In this document: in pieces, positions 23,761 through 31,372 of the stretch
Layout of the letters: each line of letters begins with the position of its first letter
Numbering within the stretch: position 1 is the stretch's first letter
Source of the DNA: Nocardiopsis endophytica
Lineage (GTDB): Bacteria; Actinomycetota; Actinomycetes; Streptosporangiales; Streptosporangiaceae
DNA length: 32,810 nucleotides
Direction of reading: 5' to 3'
Assembly: GCF_027706725.1 (NCBI RefSeq)
Contig: NZ_JAQFWQ010000080.1
Span: forward strand, 1 to 32,810
The notes under the pieces: model-generated
Told to the model about the DNA's origin: nothing
The model's input: only the letters and a program-made list of their open reading frames with translations
The model's database searches: none
Position numbers and translations under genes: made by a program

Positions 23761-25038
23761 CTAGGCCCGCCCCGCCTTCAGGTCGGCCAGGACCGCTCCG
23801 AGCTGGTCCAGGCCCCAGTTGAGGTCCTCCTCGGTGATCACCAGCGGCGGAGAGAGCCGGATCGTCGACCCGTGGGTGTCCTTGACCAGCACGCCCCGCT
23901 CGGCGAGCAGCTCGCACATGCGGCGGCCGGTGGCCAGCGACGGGTCGATGTCGATGCCCGCCCACAGCCCGATGCTCCGGGCCGCGACCACGCCTCCGCC
24001 CACGAACTCCTTCAGGCGGGTGCGCAGCACCTCCCCCAGCGTCCGGGCGTTCTCCAGGTACGGCCCCTCCTTGAGCATCCGCACCACGGTGCGCCCCATC
24101 GCCCCGGCCAGCGGGTTGCCGCCGAAGGTGCTGCCGTGCTGGCCGGGCTGGATGACGCCGAGCACCGACTCGTCGGCGACCATCGCCGAGACCGGGAGCA
24201 CGCCGCCGCCCAGCGCCTTGCCGAACAGGTAGGCGTCGGGCACCACGCCGGTGTGCTCGCAGGCCCGCACGGTGCCGGTGCGGCCGAGCCCGGACTGCAC
24301 CTCGTCGGCGATGAGCAGCACCCGCTCGGAGTCGCACAGCTCGCGCAGCCGCGGCAGGTAGTCCGGCGGGGGCACCACCACCCCGGCCTCGCCCTGGACC
24401 GGCTCCACCAGCACCGCGGCGGTGGTGCCGTCGACCGCCTCGGCCACGGCCTCGGCGTCGCCGTAGGGCACCGCCCGGAACCCGGGCGTGTAGGGCCCGA
24501 AGCCGCCGTAGGCGTCGGGGTCGGAGGAGAAGGAGATGATCGTGGTGGTGCGGCCGTGGAAGTTGCCGCCCGCCACCACGATGGTGGCCTCCCCGTCGGG
24601 GACCCCCTTGACGTCGTAGGCCCATCTGCGGGCCACCTTGATGGCGGTCTCCACCGCCTCGGCCCCGGTGTTCATGGGCAGCACGCGCTCCTTGCCCACC
24701 AGGTCGCCCAGGGCCGCGACGAACGGCGCGAACTGGTCGTTGTAGAAGGCGCGGCTGGTGAGCGTCACCCGGTCCAGCTGGTGGTGGGCGGCGGCGAGCA
24801 GGTCGGGGTTGGCGTGCCCGAAGTTCATCGCCGAGTACCCGGCGAGCATGTCGAGGTGGCGCCGGCCCTCGACGTCGGTCGCCCAGGCGCCTTCGCCGGA
24901 GGCGATGACCACCGGCAGGGGCGCGTAGTTGTGGGCCGAGCGGGCCTGGGCCAGGGCGATGTGGTCGGCGGTGGAGACGGGAGGTCCGGAGGGGTCGCCC
25001 CCGGAGTGCCTGCTTCCCAGAACGCGGGTGTCGCTCAT
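23761..25038 (-). CDS. rocD: Ornithine aminotransferase (ornithine--oxo-acid transaminase)
   Basis: This 425-aa PLP enzyme moves the delta-amino group of ornithine to 2-oxoglutarate to give glutamate semialdehyde, linking arginine breakdown with proline and glutamate. Class III features are present: NTGAEAVETAIK (phosphate binding, about 130), LLIADEVQSGLGRTG with the PLP Asp (about 245), LFGKALGGG with the Schiff-base Lys (about 270), and HGSTFGGNPLA. The RAFYNDQFAPF segment is typical of ornithine aminotransferase rather than acetylornithine or GABA enzymes. The start ATG follows AAAGGGA. A perfect 16-bp palindrome lies 16 nt upstream. It is convergent with the SGNH gene. Confidence 0.93.
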   Translation of the reverse strand: MSDTRVLGSRHSGGDPSGPPVSTADHIALAQARSAHNYAPLPVVIASGEGAWATDVEGRRHLDMLAGYSAMNFGHANPDLLAAAHHQLDRVTLTSRAFYNDQFAPFVAALGDLVGKERVLPMNTGAEAVETAIKVARRWAYDVKGVPDGEATIVVAGGNFHGRTTTIISFSSDPDAYGGFGPYTPGFRAVPYGDAEAVAEAVDGTTAAVLVEPVQGEAGVVVPPPDYLPRLRELCDSERVLLIADEVQSGLGRTGTVRACEHTGVVPDAYLFGKALGGGVLPVSAMVADESVLGVIQPGQHGSTFGGNPLAGAMGRTVVRMLKEGPYLENARTLGEVLRTRLKEFVGGGVVAARSIGLWAGIDIDPSLATGRRMCELLAERGVLVKDTHGSTIRLSPPLVITEEDLNWGLDQLGAVLADLKAGRA

Positions 25039-25053
25039 CCAGGTGTCCCTTTC

Positions 25054-25069
25054 CGATCAGCGCTGATCG
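25054..25069 (-). promoter_or_regulatory. Perfect 16-bp palindrome upstream of rocD
   Basis: CGATCAGCGCTGATCG is fully self-complementary and lies 16 nt upstream of the rocD start, next to its ribosome binding site. It looks like an operator for a dimeric repressor or amino-acid sensor. I do not recognise the regulator. Confidence 0.5.
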
Positions 25070-25645
25070 TGTCGCTCTTGGGATACCCCGCGGCCCGCGG
25101 ACGATACGCGTGCCGGTCGGGGGACCCACAGCAGCAGAACAGACGCCCCGGACGAGGCACAAGTGTCCGAACGGAGACGAAGAGGACGAGAGGCCGCACG
25201 GGCGCCGACCCTGGACATATGGACCCGCGGGACCCGCGGGCGCGGCCGTTAGCCCAGCGTCGCGGCGAAGATGTTTGCGCCGCGTTCAGGGCCGCGGACG
25301 GCGCTTCCGCCCGGGGAGCGATCCGGGACGGACCGGGCCGGGCCGGGCGCACCGCACCCTCCCGGTTCCGGTTATCCGCACGATCGGCCGCGGAGTTCCC
25401 GAAAACCCGCTCCCCAGGCCGCTTCCGGCGCCCCGGACCGGGCCGGAGTCCTTACACTAGGGCGTGTTTCCCGCGCTCCGCGCGAACCCGCTGAGCCCGA
25501 GCGGCCTCGGAACGGGTGACGGCCGGCCTGAAGCCGGGGCCGTCCGGGAAGACGAGACGTCCGGGGCGCGGCGTCCCGACGCCCGCCTCCCCGCGGCCGG
25601 TGCCGCGCGCCCCGCCTCCCCAGACCCATCGACGAAACGCGAGAC
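25070..25645. other. rocD/DUF368 divergent intergenic region
   Basis: This 576-bp gap separates divergent genes. TACACT at 25453-25458, within CTTACACTAGGG, is the best -10 candidate for the plus-strand DUF368 gene but has no clear -35. It would leave a leader of roughly 180 nt. I found no supported small gene in it; the frames crossing it are low-complexity. Confidence 0.35.
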
Positions 25646-26665
25646 ATGGCCAAACCAATCGGCACCCACGCCCTCAACCTGGTCCGCGGCGCCCTGATCG
25701 GCACCGCCGAGGTGGTGCCCGGGATCAGCGGCGGCACGGTCGCCCTGATCACCGGCATCTACGAGACCATCATCACCTCGGCCGGCCACGTGGTCAGCGG
25801 CATCCGCCTCACCGTCTCCGACCTGCCCCGCGGGCGCGGCATGGCGCGCGCCGGCGCCGAGTTCCGCCAGGCCGACTGGGCCGCCGTGATCGCGGTGCTG
25901 ATCGGCATGGCCACCGCCGCGCTCACCGCGGCCAAGCTGCTGGCCCCGCTGGTGGAGTCCGAGCGGCAGTTCGCCTACGCCGTCTTCTTCGGCCTGGTGC
26001 TGGCCTCGGTGTACGTCCCCTACTCCAGCACCACGAAGCGCTGGCGGGTGGGCGACTACCTGCTGGCCCTGGGCGTGGCGGCGGTGGCGTTCGTGCTCAT
26101 CGGGCTGCCGCCCTCCGAGATCGACCCCAACCCGCTGATCATCACCGCCGCGGCGGCGGTGGCCGTGTCCGCCCTGGTGCTGCCCGGCATGTCGGGCTCG
26201 CTGATCCTGCTCACCCTGGGCCTGTACACCTCCACCATGAACGCGGTGAACGACCGCGACATGGGCTACCTCGGGTTCTTCTTCCTCGGCGCGCTGCTCG
26301 GCGGCGCCCTGTTCGTCAAGCTGCTGCAGTGGGTGCTGGAGCACCACCACCACCTGGCGATGGTGGTCATGACCGGCCTGCTCGCCGGGTCGCTCCGGGC
26401 GCTGTGGCCCTGGCAGGAGGAGGACCGCACCTTCACCGCCCCCACCGAGGTGCCGTTCACGGTGCTGCTGATGGCCGTCGGCTTCGTGCTGGTGGTCGCG
26501 ATCCTGCTGCTGGAGCGCGCGACCCGCTCCCGCCGCGGGGGCGCCGAGGAGGGCCACGGCGGCCGCCACGGCGGTCACGGCGGCCACGGCGGGGGCCACG
26601 GCGGCGGCGCGCCGCAGGGCGGGCGCCACGCACGCCCCGCCTCGGGGTCGGCACCGCGCATGTGA
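25646..26665 (+). CDS. DUF368 polyprenyl-phosphate flippase (PopT-like)
   Basis: This 339-aa multispanning protein of the DUF368 family has two similar halves marked by GTAEVVPGISGGTVAL (about residues 20-35) and ALVLPGMSGSLILLTLGLY (about 175-195). DUF368 members were shown in recent work to recycle undecaprenyl phosphate across the membrane for peptidoglycan synthesis. The C-terminal cytoplasmic or external tail (about 300-339) is rich in His and Gly (for example HGGRHGGHGGHGGGHGGG), which is unusual for the family and could bind metal. The gene stands alone ahead of the thiD riboswitch. The RBS is weak (GCGAGAC). The function is inferred from the family. Confidence 0.9.
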   Translation: MAKPIGTHALNLVRGALIGTAEVVPGISGGTVALITGIYETIITSAGHVVSGIRLTVSDLPRGRGMARAGAEFRQADWAAVIAVLIGMATAALTAAKLLAPLVESERQFAYAVFFGLVLASVYVPYSSTTKRWRVGDYLLALGVAAVAFVLIGLPPSEIDPNPLIITAAAAVAVSALVLPGMSGSLILLTLGLYTSTMNAVNDRDMGYLGFFFLGALLGGALFVKLLQWVLEHHHHLAMVVMTGLLAGSLRALWPWQEEDRTFTAPTEVPFTVLLMAVGFVLVVAILLLERATRSRRGGAEEGHGGRHGGHGGHGGGHGGGAPQGGRHARPASGSAPRM

Positions 26666-26716
26666 CACCCTGATCGCACGCCGGGCCGCCCAGTGCGGCC
26701 CGGCTCCCGAACACAC

Positions 26717-26806
26717 CCACCGGCGCGGGGTGCCGCGGAGCCTCCTCCCACCGCGGCTGAGAACACACCCGTCGAACCTGCACTAGCTCGCACTAGCGAA
26801 GGGACG
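26717..26806 (+). promoter_or_regulatory. TPP riboswitch (THI element) of thiD
   Basis: The conserved aptamer landmarks occur in order: GCGGGGTGCC (26725-26734), GGCTGAGA (about 26756-26763), ACACCC, GAACCTGC (26774-26781), a CTAG...CTAG stem, and GCGAAGGGA (26796-26804). The final AAGGGA is also the thiD ribosome binding site, 6 nt before the start codon. Ligand binding could therefore block translation directly, with no separate expression platform visible. Confidence 0.92.
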
Positions 26807-26809
26807 CCC

Positions 26810-27613
26810 ATGAGCTCCTTCAACATCCTGTCCATCGCCGGGACGGACCCCAGCGGCGGCGCGGGGATCCAGGCCGACCTCAAGGCCTTCTCCGCCCTCG
26901 GGGGCTACGGCATGAGCGTAGTGACGGCCCTGGTCGCGCAGACCACCACCGGGGTCGCCGAGGTGCACCGTGTGCCCCCGGAGTTCATCACCCGCCAGCT
27001 CGACGTGCTGCTGGACGACGTGCGCACCGACGCGGTCAAGATCGGCATGCTGGCCGACACCGGGGTGATCGACGCGGTGGCGGGGGCGCTCGACGCGCAC
27101 CGGCCGCCGAACGTGGTGCTCGACCCGGTCATGGTGGCCAAGAGCGGCGACCGGCTGCTGGCCGCCGACGCCATCGGGGCGGTCCGCGCCCGCCTGCTGC
27201 CGCGCGCCGACCTGATCACCCCCAACCTGCCCGAGGCCGCCGAGCTGCTCGGGGTGAAGGAGGCGGCCGACACCGCCGAGATGGAGCACCAGGCGCGCGG
27301 CCTGCTCGACCTGGGCGCCCGCCGGGTGCTGATCAAGGGCGGGCACCTGGACACCGCCGAGAGCACCGACCTGCTGGTGGAGCCGGGGCGCCCGGCCGTG
27401 CCGTTCACCGCGCCCCGGGTGGCCACGAAGAACACCCACGGCACCGGCTGCACCCTGTCGTCGGCCATCGCCGCGCTCCTGCCGCAGCGGGACGGCTGCG
27501 CCGCGGCGGTGCGGGAGGCCAAGGAGTACCTGACCGAGGCGCTGCGCCGTGCCGACGACCTGGAGGTCGGCGCGGGCAAGGGGCCGGTGCACCACTTCCA
27601 CGCCTGGTGGTGA
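26810..27613 (+). CDS. thiD: Hydroxymethylpyrimidine/phosphomethylpyrimidine kinase
   Basis: This 267-aa ribokinase-fold enzyme phosphorylates HMP and HMP-phosphate to HMP-pyrophosphate, the pyrimidine half of thiamine. It shows SIAGTDPSGGAGIQADL at the N-terminus, LDPVMVAKSGDRLL near 105-118, and the anion-hole/catalytic NTHGTGCTLSSA near 210-220. The frame opens further upstream through the riboswitch, but ATG at 26810 gives the family start (MSSFNILSIAGTDPSG). Regulation is by the TPP riboswitch. A bidirectional hairpin lies downstream, before the convergent symporter gene. Confidence 0.97.
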   Translation: MSSFNILSIAGTDPSGGAGIQADLKAFSALGGYGMSVVTALVAQTTTGVAEVHRVPPEFITRQLDVLLDDVRTDAVKIGMLADTGVIDAVAGALDAHRPPNVVLDPVMVAKSGDRLLAADAIGAVRARLLPRADLITPNLPEAAELLGVKEAADTAEMEHQARGLLDLGARRVLIKGGHLDTAESTDLLVEPGRPAVPFTAPRVATKNTHGTGCTLSSAIAALLPQRDGCAAAVREAKEYLTEALRRADDLEVGAGKGPVHHFHAWW

Positions 27614-27667
27614 CGCGGGGGGCGCGGGGACGCCCCCTGGGGGAACGGCCGGACACCCGGAACGGCC

Positions 27668-27698
27668 GAAGGGCCTGTCCGTATCGGACAGGCCCTTC
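27668..27698. terminator. Bidirectional terminator between thiD and symporter
   Basis: A perfect 14-bp stem, GAAGGGCCTGTCCG (27668-27681) with CGGACAGGCCCTTC (27685-27698), and a 3-nt loop. It lies between converging stop codons (thiD ends 27613, symporter ends 27720). The T-run is weak (CTTCTC). Confidence 0.8.
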
Positions 27699-27719
27699 TC
27701 ATGTCGCGCCGCTCGCGCG

Positions 27720-29129
27720 CTACTGCTTCTCGGGGACCCGGAAGTCCGGGTTCTTCCACTCGGGGTTGGCGAAGTAGCGCCGCGTCTCGGCGACCACCAC
27801 CGGCGACAGCAGCAGCAGGCCGACCAGGTTGGGCAGCGCCATCAGGCCGTTGGCGATGTCGCTGAACAGCCAGACCACGTCGAGCTGGGCGGTGGCGCCG
27901 ATGAACACCACGACCACGAACAGCACCCGGTAGAAGACCACCGCGCGGTGCCCGATCAGGTAGTCGATGCAGCGGTCGCCGTAGTAGGACCACCCGAGGA
28001 TGGTGGTGAAGGCGAACACCACCACCGCGATGGCGAGCATCGGGCCGGCCGCCGCGCCCAGGGCCGGGCTGATGGCGCCCAGGCCCTCCTCCAGCCCGGC
28101 GGAGGTCAGCGCGGCGCCGTCGTCGTCGCCGAGCTTCCACACCCCGGTGACGATGATGACCAGGCAGGTCATGGTGACCACGACGATGGTGTCGATGAAG
28201 GTCTGGGTCATCGAGACCATGGCCTGGCGCACGGGCTGGTCGGTCTTGGCGGCGGCCGCCGCGATGGCGCCGGTGCCCAGGCCGGACTCGTTGGAGAAGA
28301 TGCCGCGGGCGACGCCCATCTGCAGGGCGATCAGCACGGTGGAGCCGACGAAGCCGCCGGTGGCCGCGGTGCCGGTGAAGGCGTCGGTGACGATCAGCGC
28401 CAGGGCGGCGGGCAGGTCGGCGACGTGGACGATGAGGACCAGCAGCGTGACGACGATGTAGAGCAGGATCATCACCGGCACGACCGCCGAGGCGACGCGG
28501 CCGATGCTCTTGATGCCGCCGATCACGACGATACCGATGAGCACCATCATCACCAGGCCGGAGACCCACGGGGCGATCGCGAAGTTCTCGTCGAGCTGCT
28601 GGGCGACGGTGTTGGCCTGGGTGCCGTTGCCGATGCCGAAGGCCGCGACCGCGCCGAAGAGCGCGAACAGGAAGCCCAGGGTGGTGCCGAGCCCGCCGGA
28701 CAGGCCGTTCTTCAGGTAGAACATCGGCCCGCCGCTCTGCTTGCCGACGTCGTCGCGCTGGCGGTACTTCACGCCCAGCAGCGCCTCGCTGTACTTGGTG
28801 GCCATGCCGACCAGGCCGGTCATCCACATCCAGAACAGCGCGCCGGGGCCGCCGATGCCGATGGCCAGGCCCGCGCCGGCGATGTTGCCGACGCCGACGG
28901 TGGCCGCCAGCGCGGTGCTGAGCGCCTGGTAGTGCGAGATGTCGCCCTCGCCCTCGGTCTCCTTGCGGCGCACGAAGGCCAGCCAGAGGGCGTGGAAGAG
29001 CTTGTGGAACTGCAGCAGACCCAGGCGGACCGTGAGGAACAGCCCGGTGATCAGCAGCAAGGGGATGAGGACCCATGGTCCCCAGATGATGGACGATAGG
29101 TCTTCCAACAGGCTCACGGTCTGGTCCAC
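27720..29129 (-). CDS. Sodium:alanine symporter (AGCS family)
   Basis: This 469-aa integral membrane transporter of the AGCS family takes up alanine, glycine or a related amino acid with sodium. The family motif VGVGNIAGAGLAIGIGGPGALFWMW is split over about residues 75-100 and is intact. It is followed by MATKYSEALL, GGPMFYLKNGL, the FSNESGLGTGAIAAA loop near 290-305, and GWSYYGDRC near 405. About ten to eleven membrane segments are apparent. The frame opens to 29264, but GTG at 29129 with GGGAG 7 nt upstream gives the natural start (VDQTVSLLEDL). It is convergent with thiD. Possible operators lie about 110-160 bp upstream. Confidence 0.94.
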   Translation of the reverse strand: MDQTVSLLEDLSSIIWGPWVLIPLLLITGLFLTVRLGLLQFHKLFHALWLAFVRRKETEGEGDISHYQALSTALAATVGVGNIAGAGLAIGIGGPGALFWMWMTGLVGMATKYSEALLGVKYRQRDDVGKQSGGPMFYLKNGLSGGLGTTLGFLFALFGAVAAFGIGNGTQANTVAQQLDENFAIAPWVSGLVMMVLIGIVVIGGIKSIGRVASAVVPVMILLYIVVTLLVLIVHVADLPAALALIVTDAFTGTAATGGFVGSTVLIALQMGVARGIFSNESGLGTGAIAAAAAKTDQPVRQAMVSMTQTFIDTIVVVTMTCLVIIVTGVWKLGDDDGAALTSAGLEEGLGAISPALGAAAGPMLAIAVVVFAFTTILGWSYYGDRCIDYLIGHRAVVFYRVLFVVVVFIGATAQLDVVWLFSDIANGLMALPNLVGLLLLSPVVVAETRRYFANPEWKNPDFRVPEKQ

Positions 29130-29236
29130 GTGAGGGCTCCCAATCGATCTCGGACGGGGGACGGGGGCGCGGCGCGCCCGAGGATCACCGGGCGCTCCGA
29201 GGGGGTGCTCCCCTTCCGGACACGGCTTCCGGGGTA

Positions 29237-29288
29237 CGGAACCGCGGTGTTCCGCCAGGTTCACACCGATTCGTCACATTCGCGTCAC
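29237..29288 (-). promoter_or_regulatory. Possible regulator sites upstream of symporter
   Basis: On the minus strand, GTGAC occurs at 29288-29284 and 29277-29273, 11 bp apart, followed by TGTGAACC. This resembles the GTnAC-n6-GnAAC layout of GlnR boxes, though the second half is GTGAC. An inverted repeat, CGGAAC-n6-GTTCCG, lies at 29237-29254. Either could control the amino acid transporter. Confidence 0.3.
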
Positions 29289-29341
29289 GGTCCCTCCACA
29301 CACCGGTTGCGGAGAGGCCCTGACCAGCGGATATCACCCGG

Positions 29342-29632
29342 TCATCCGCTGTTTCCGCCTTCTGGGCCCCCGCCGTCGGCGCCGTCCGGGCCGTCGGCGC
29401 CCCCGGCCCGGCTCAGCGCGAGCCGGGTCAGCACGCGGGCGGCCTCGTCCGGGTCGGCGCCGCGGCCGACCGCGATGCCCAGCAGGAACGTGGTGAGCGG
29501 GGCCGCCGGGCGGGCCACCGAGTGCGCCGCGTCGCGGGCGAGGTCGAGGACGCGGTCGACGTCCTCCTTGACGACCTCCTCGGGGAGGTCGAGCTCGGCG
29601 CACACCTGGCGCGCCCACTCCACGAGCGTCAT
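29342..29632 (-). CDS. DUF6457 domain protein
   Basis: This small protein of 96 aa begins MTLVEWARQVCAELDLP. The core LDLARDAAHSVARPAAPLTTFLLGIAVGRG matches the DUF6457 family, often found beside or fused to molybdenum cofactor guanylyltransferase. There is no MobA in this window, so any cofactor link is only by family. The C-terminus is a Gly/Asp-rich low-complexity tail (GADGPDGADGGGPEGG). ATG at 29632 is preferred over GTG one codon earlier because GAGGAG lies 5 nt before the ATG. It sits between the symporter and an aminotransferase, all on the minus strand but separated by over 200 bp. Confidence 0.85.
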   Translation of the reverse strand: MTLVEWARQVCAELDLPEEVVKEDVDRVLDLARDAAHSVARPAAPLTTFLLGIAVGRGADPDEAARVLTRLALSRAGGADGPDGADGGGPEGGNSG

Positions 29633-29834
29633 CACTGCTCCTCAGAAGGAAAATGCGTTGAAGACTGCTCGCGATCCTAGAGCCATCCGGCGCCCGGCGC
29701 GCGGCAGAGGCACGCCGCAGGCGCGTCACGGAGGCGAATACGCCGCGGAGGCGAGGGGCCGGAGGGGTGTTTCGGCGGCGCACGGGTCCCGCCCTCCGCC
29801 GTTCCGGGGGCCTACCGCTAGGGTGGCCCGCGCA
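29633..29834. other. Intergenic region upstream of DUF6457 gene
   Basis: This gap has no gene with start and ribosome binding site. It probably holds the DUF6457 promoter; the AT-richer stretch near 29645-29665 is the best place, but hexamers are not clear. Confidence 0.25.
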
Positions 29835-29878
29835 GAGGAGCGGGACCGGCCCTTCCGCGATGTCCGGCCCCGCTCCTC
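29835..29878 (-). terminator. Hairpin downstream of the class I/II aminotransferase
   Basis: A 15-bp stem, GAGGAGCGGGACCGG (29835-29849) with CCGGCCCCGCTCCTC (29864-29878), with one G-U wobble on the minus-strand RNA and a 14-nt loop. It lies 77 nt past the gene's stop. There is no T-run. Confidence 0.6.
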
Positions 29879-29954
29879 GCCCCCGTTCTCCGGGTTCGCC
29901 TCGGCGTTGGCGTCCGTGTTCGGTTGTCGGTGCCCCTCGCGGGCGGTGCGCGCC

Positions 29955-31232
29955 TCAGGCGGCCGCCGCCACGGGTTCGACGACCTCGGACAGCACCTCC
30001 TCCAGGCGGTCGAGGTGCGCGCGGATCCACGGCAGGGAGGTGGGGTCGTCCACGGCCAGCGCCGCCCAGCGCTCGGCGTCGGTGTCGCCGTAGAGCAGGC
30101 TGGTGGCGACGCGCAGGCGCAGGGCCTCGGGGCACTCGCCGAACTCGACCCCGGGCAGCGCGCCCAGGCCGTAGCGCTCGAGCAGCATCCGGCTCAGGCC
30201 CGGCCCGTCGTCGACCCCGAAGACGGCGGCCAGGCGCTCGCGGTGCGGCTCGAAGTCGGGGTAGAGGTAGAAGGCGGCGCGCGGCGCGGCCACGGTGGCC
30301 CCGGCGTCGGTGAAGCGGTCGGCCACCGCGCGGGCGACCGTGCCGTGCAGGCGGCGGCTGCGCCCGATGTGGTCGGTCAGCTCGGCCGGCTCGCTGAAGG
30401 CCAGGGCCCCGGCGCGCTGGACCGGGCCGCTCGGGCTGGACCACAGCTCGCTGGCGATGCCCAGGAGCTCGGCGCGCAGGTGCGCCCCGCGCGGCCCGTC
30501 GGGCAGGCGCGCCACGCCCAGGCGCCAGCCGCCCAGGGCCAGGTTCTTGCTCAGGCCGGTGGTGACCACGGTCCGCTCGGGGGCGAACTCGGCGGGGCTG
30601 TGCACCGTGGTGGCGGCCGGGTCGTGCACCAGGTCGCGGTAGATCTCGTCGGAGATGACCACCAGGTCCAGGGCGCGGGCGACCTCGGCCAGGCGCCGGA
30701 CGGTGTCGGCGCCGGCGACGGTGCCGGTCGGGTTGTCGGGGAGGGTGGCGATCACGGCCCGCACGTCGCGGCCCTGGGCGCGCGCGTCCCGGACGGCCTC
30801 GGCGAGCAGGTCGGGCTGGGGCACGCCGCCCTGGCCGCGCTCGGTGGGCACGAACAGCGGGCGGTGCCCGGACAGGCGGCTCTGGGCGGCGTAGCTGACC
30901 CAGCTCGGGGCGGCGACGGCGACGTCCCCGCCGATGCTCATCAGCAGCGCGTACAGCAGCGGCTTGCTTCCCGGCCCGGCCACGACCATGTTGGGGTCGG
31001 TGTCCAGGCCGCGGCGCGACCAGTACCCGGCGGCGGCCTCGCGCAGGCCGCGCTCTCCGGCGACCGGTCCGTAGGAGTTGCACCCGCCCCCGGCCGCGAG
31101 GGCGTCCCGCAGCGCGGGGTGGACGGGCAGTCCCGCCTCGCCGAACCCCAGAGGCAGGACGGGGGCGCCGGCGCGGCGCCGGGCCTCCAGGGCCTCGTTC
31201 ACGGCGAGTGTGGCGGAAACGGCAACAGACAT
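29955..31232 (-). CDS. Class I/II pyridoxal-phosphate aminotransferase
   Basis: This 425-aa fold-type I PLP enzyme is related to aspartate and aromatic aminotransferases. It has the Asn of PDNPTGTVAG near 167, the Asp/Tyr of VISDEIYRD near 194, the Schiff-base Lys in TTGLSKNLALGGWRLG near 227, and a C-terminal substrate Arg in EALRLRVATS. No feature tells the substrate. ATG at 31232 fits the family start (MSVAVSATLAVNEAL), although its ribosome binding site is weak; an open extension to 31325 has no homology-like features. It is divergent from a LysR gene 140 bp away, which is probably its regulator. Confidence 0.9.
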   Translation of the reverse strand: MSVAVSATLAVNEALEARRRAGAPVLPLGFGEAGLPVHPALRDALAAGGGCNSYGPVAGERGLREAAAGYWSRRGLDTDPNMVVAGPGSKPLLYALLMSIGGDVAVAAPSWVSYAAQSRLSGHRPLFVPTERGQGGVPQPDLLAEAVRDARAQGRDVRAVIATLPDNPTGTVAGADTVRRLAEVARALDLVVISDEIYRDLVHDPAATTVHSPAEFAPERTVVTTGLSKNLALGGWRLGVARLPDGPRGAHLRAELLGIASELWSSPSGPVQRAGALAFSEPAELTDHIGRSRRLHGTVARAVADRFTDAGATVAAPRAAFYLYPDFEPHRERLAAVFGVDDGPGLSRMLLERYGLGALPGVEFGECPEALRLRVATSLLYGDTDAERWAALAVDDPTSLPWIRAHLDRLEEVLSEVVEPVAAAA

Positions 31233-31372
31233 GAAGAGATCGACCCCGCATACGTCCGGCGGCTGGTGGGAGGCCTGGGGCCGCTGGTGCTCCCGGCCTC
31301 GCACTTTCACTCTGCCCACTTCCACCCATCAGTACAAGCGACTCTTTTCGATGGTGAGCGTAAGGTGGCCTT
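31233..31372. promoter_or_regulatory. Divergent aminotransferase/lysR promoter region
   Basis: This 140-bp region separates the two divergent starts. The AT-richer part (about 31330-31370) includes AAGCGACTCTTTTCGATGG, where a LysR T-N11-A site may lie, and the lysR ribosome binding site AAGG. No precise operator can be called by eye. Confidence 0.4.
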
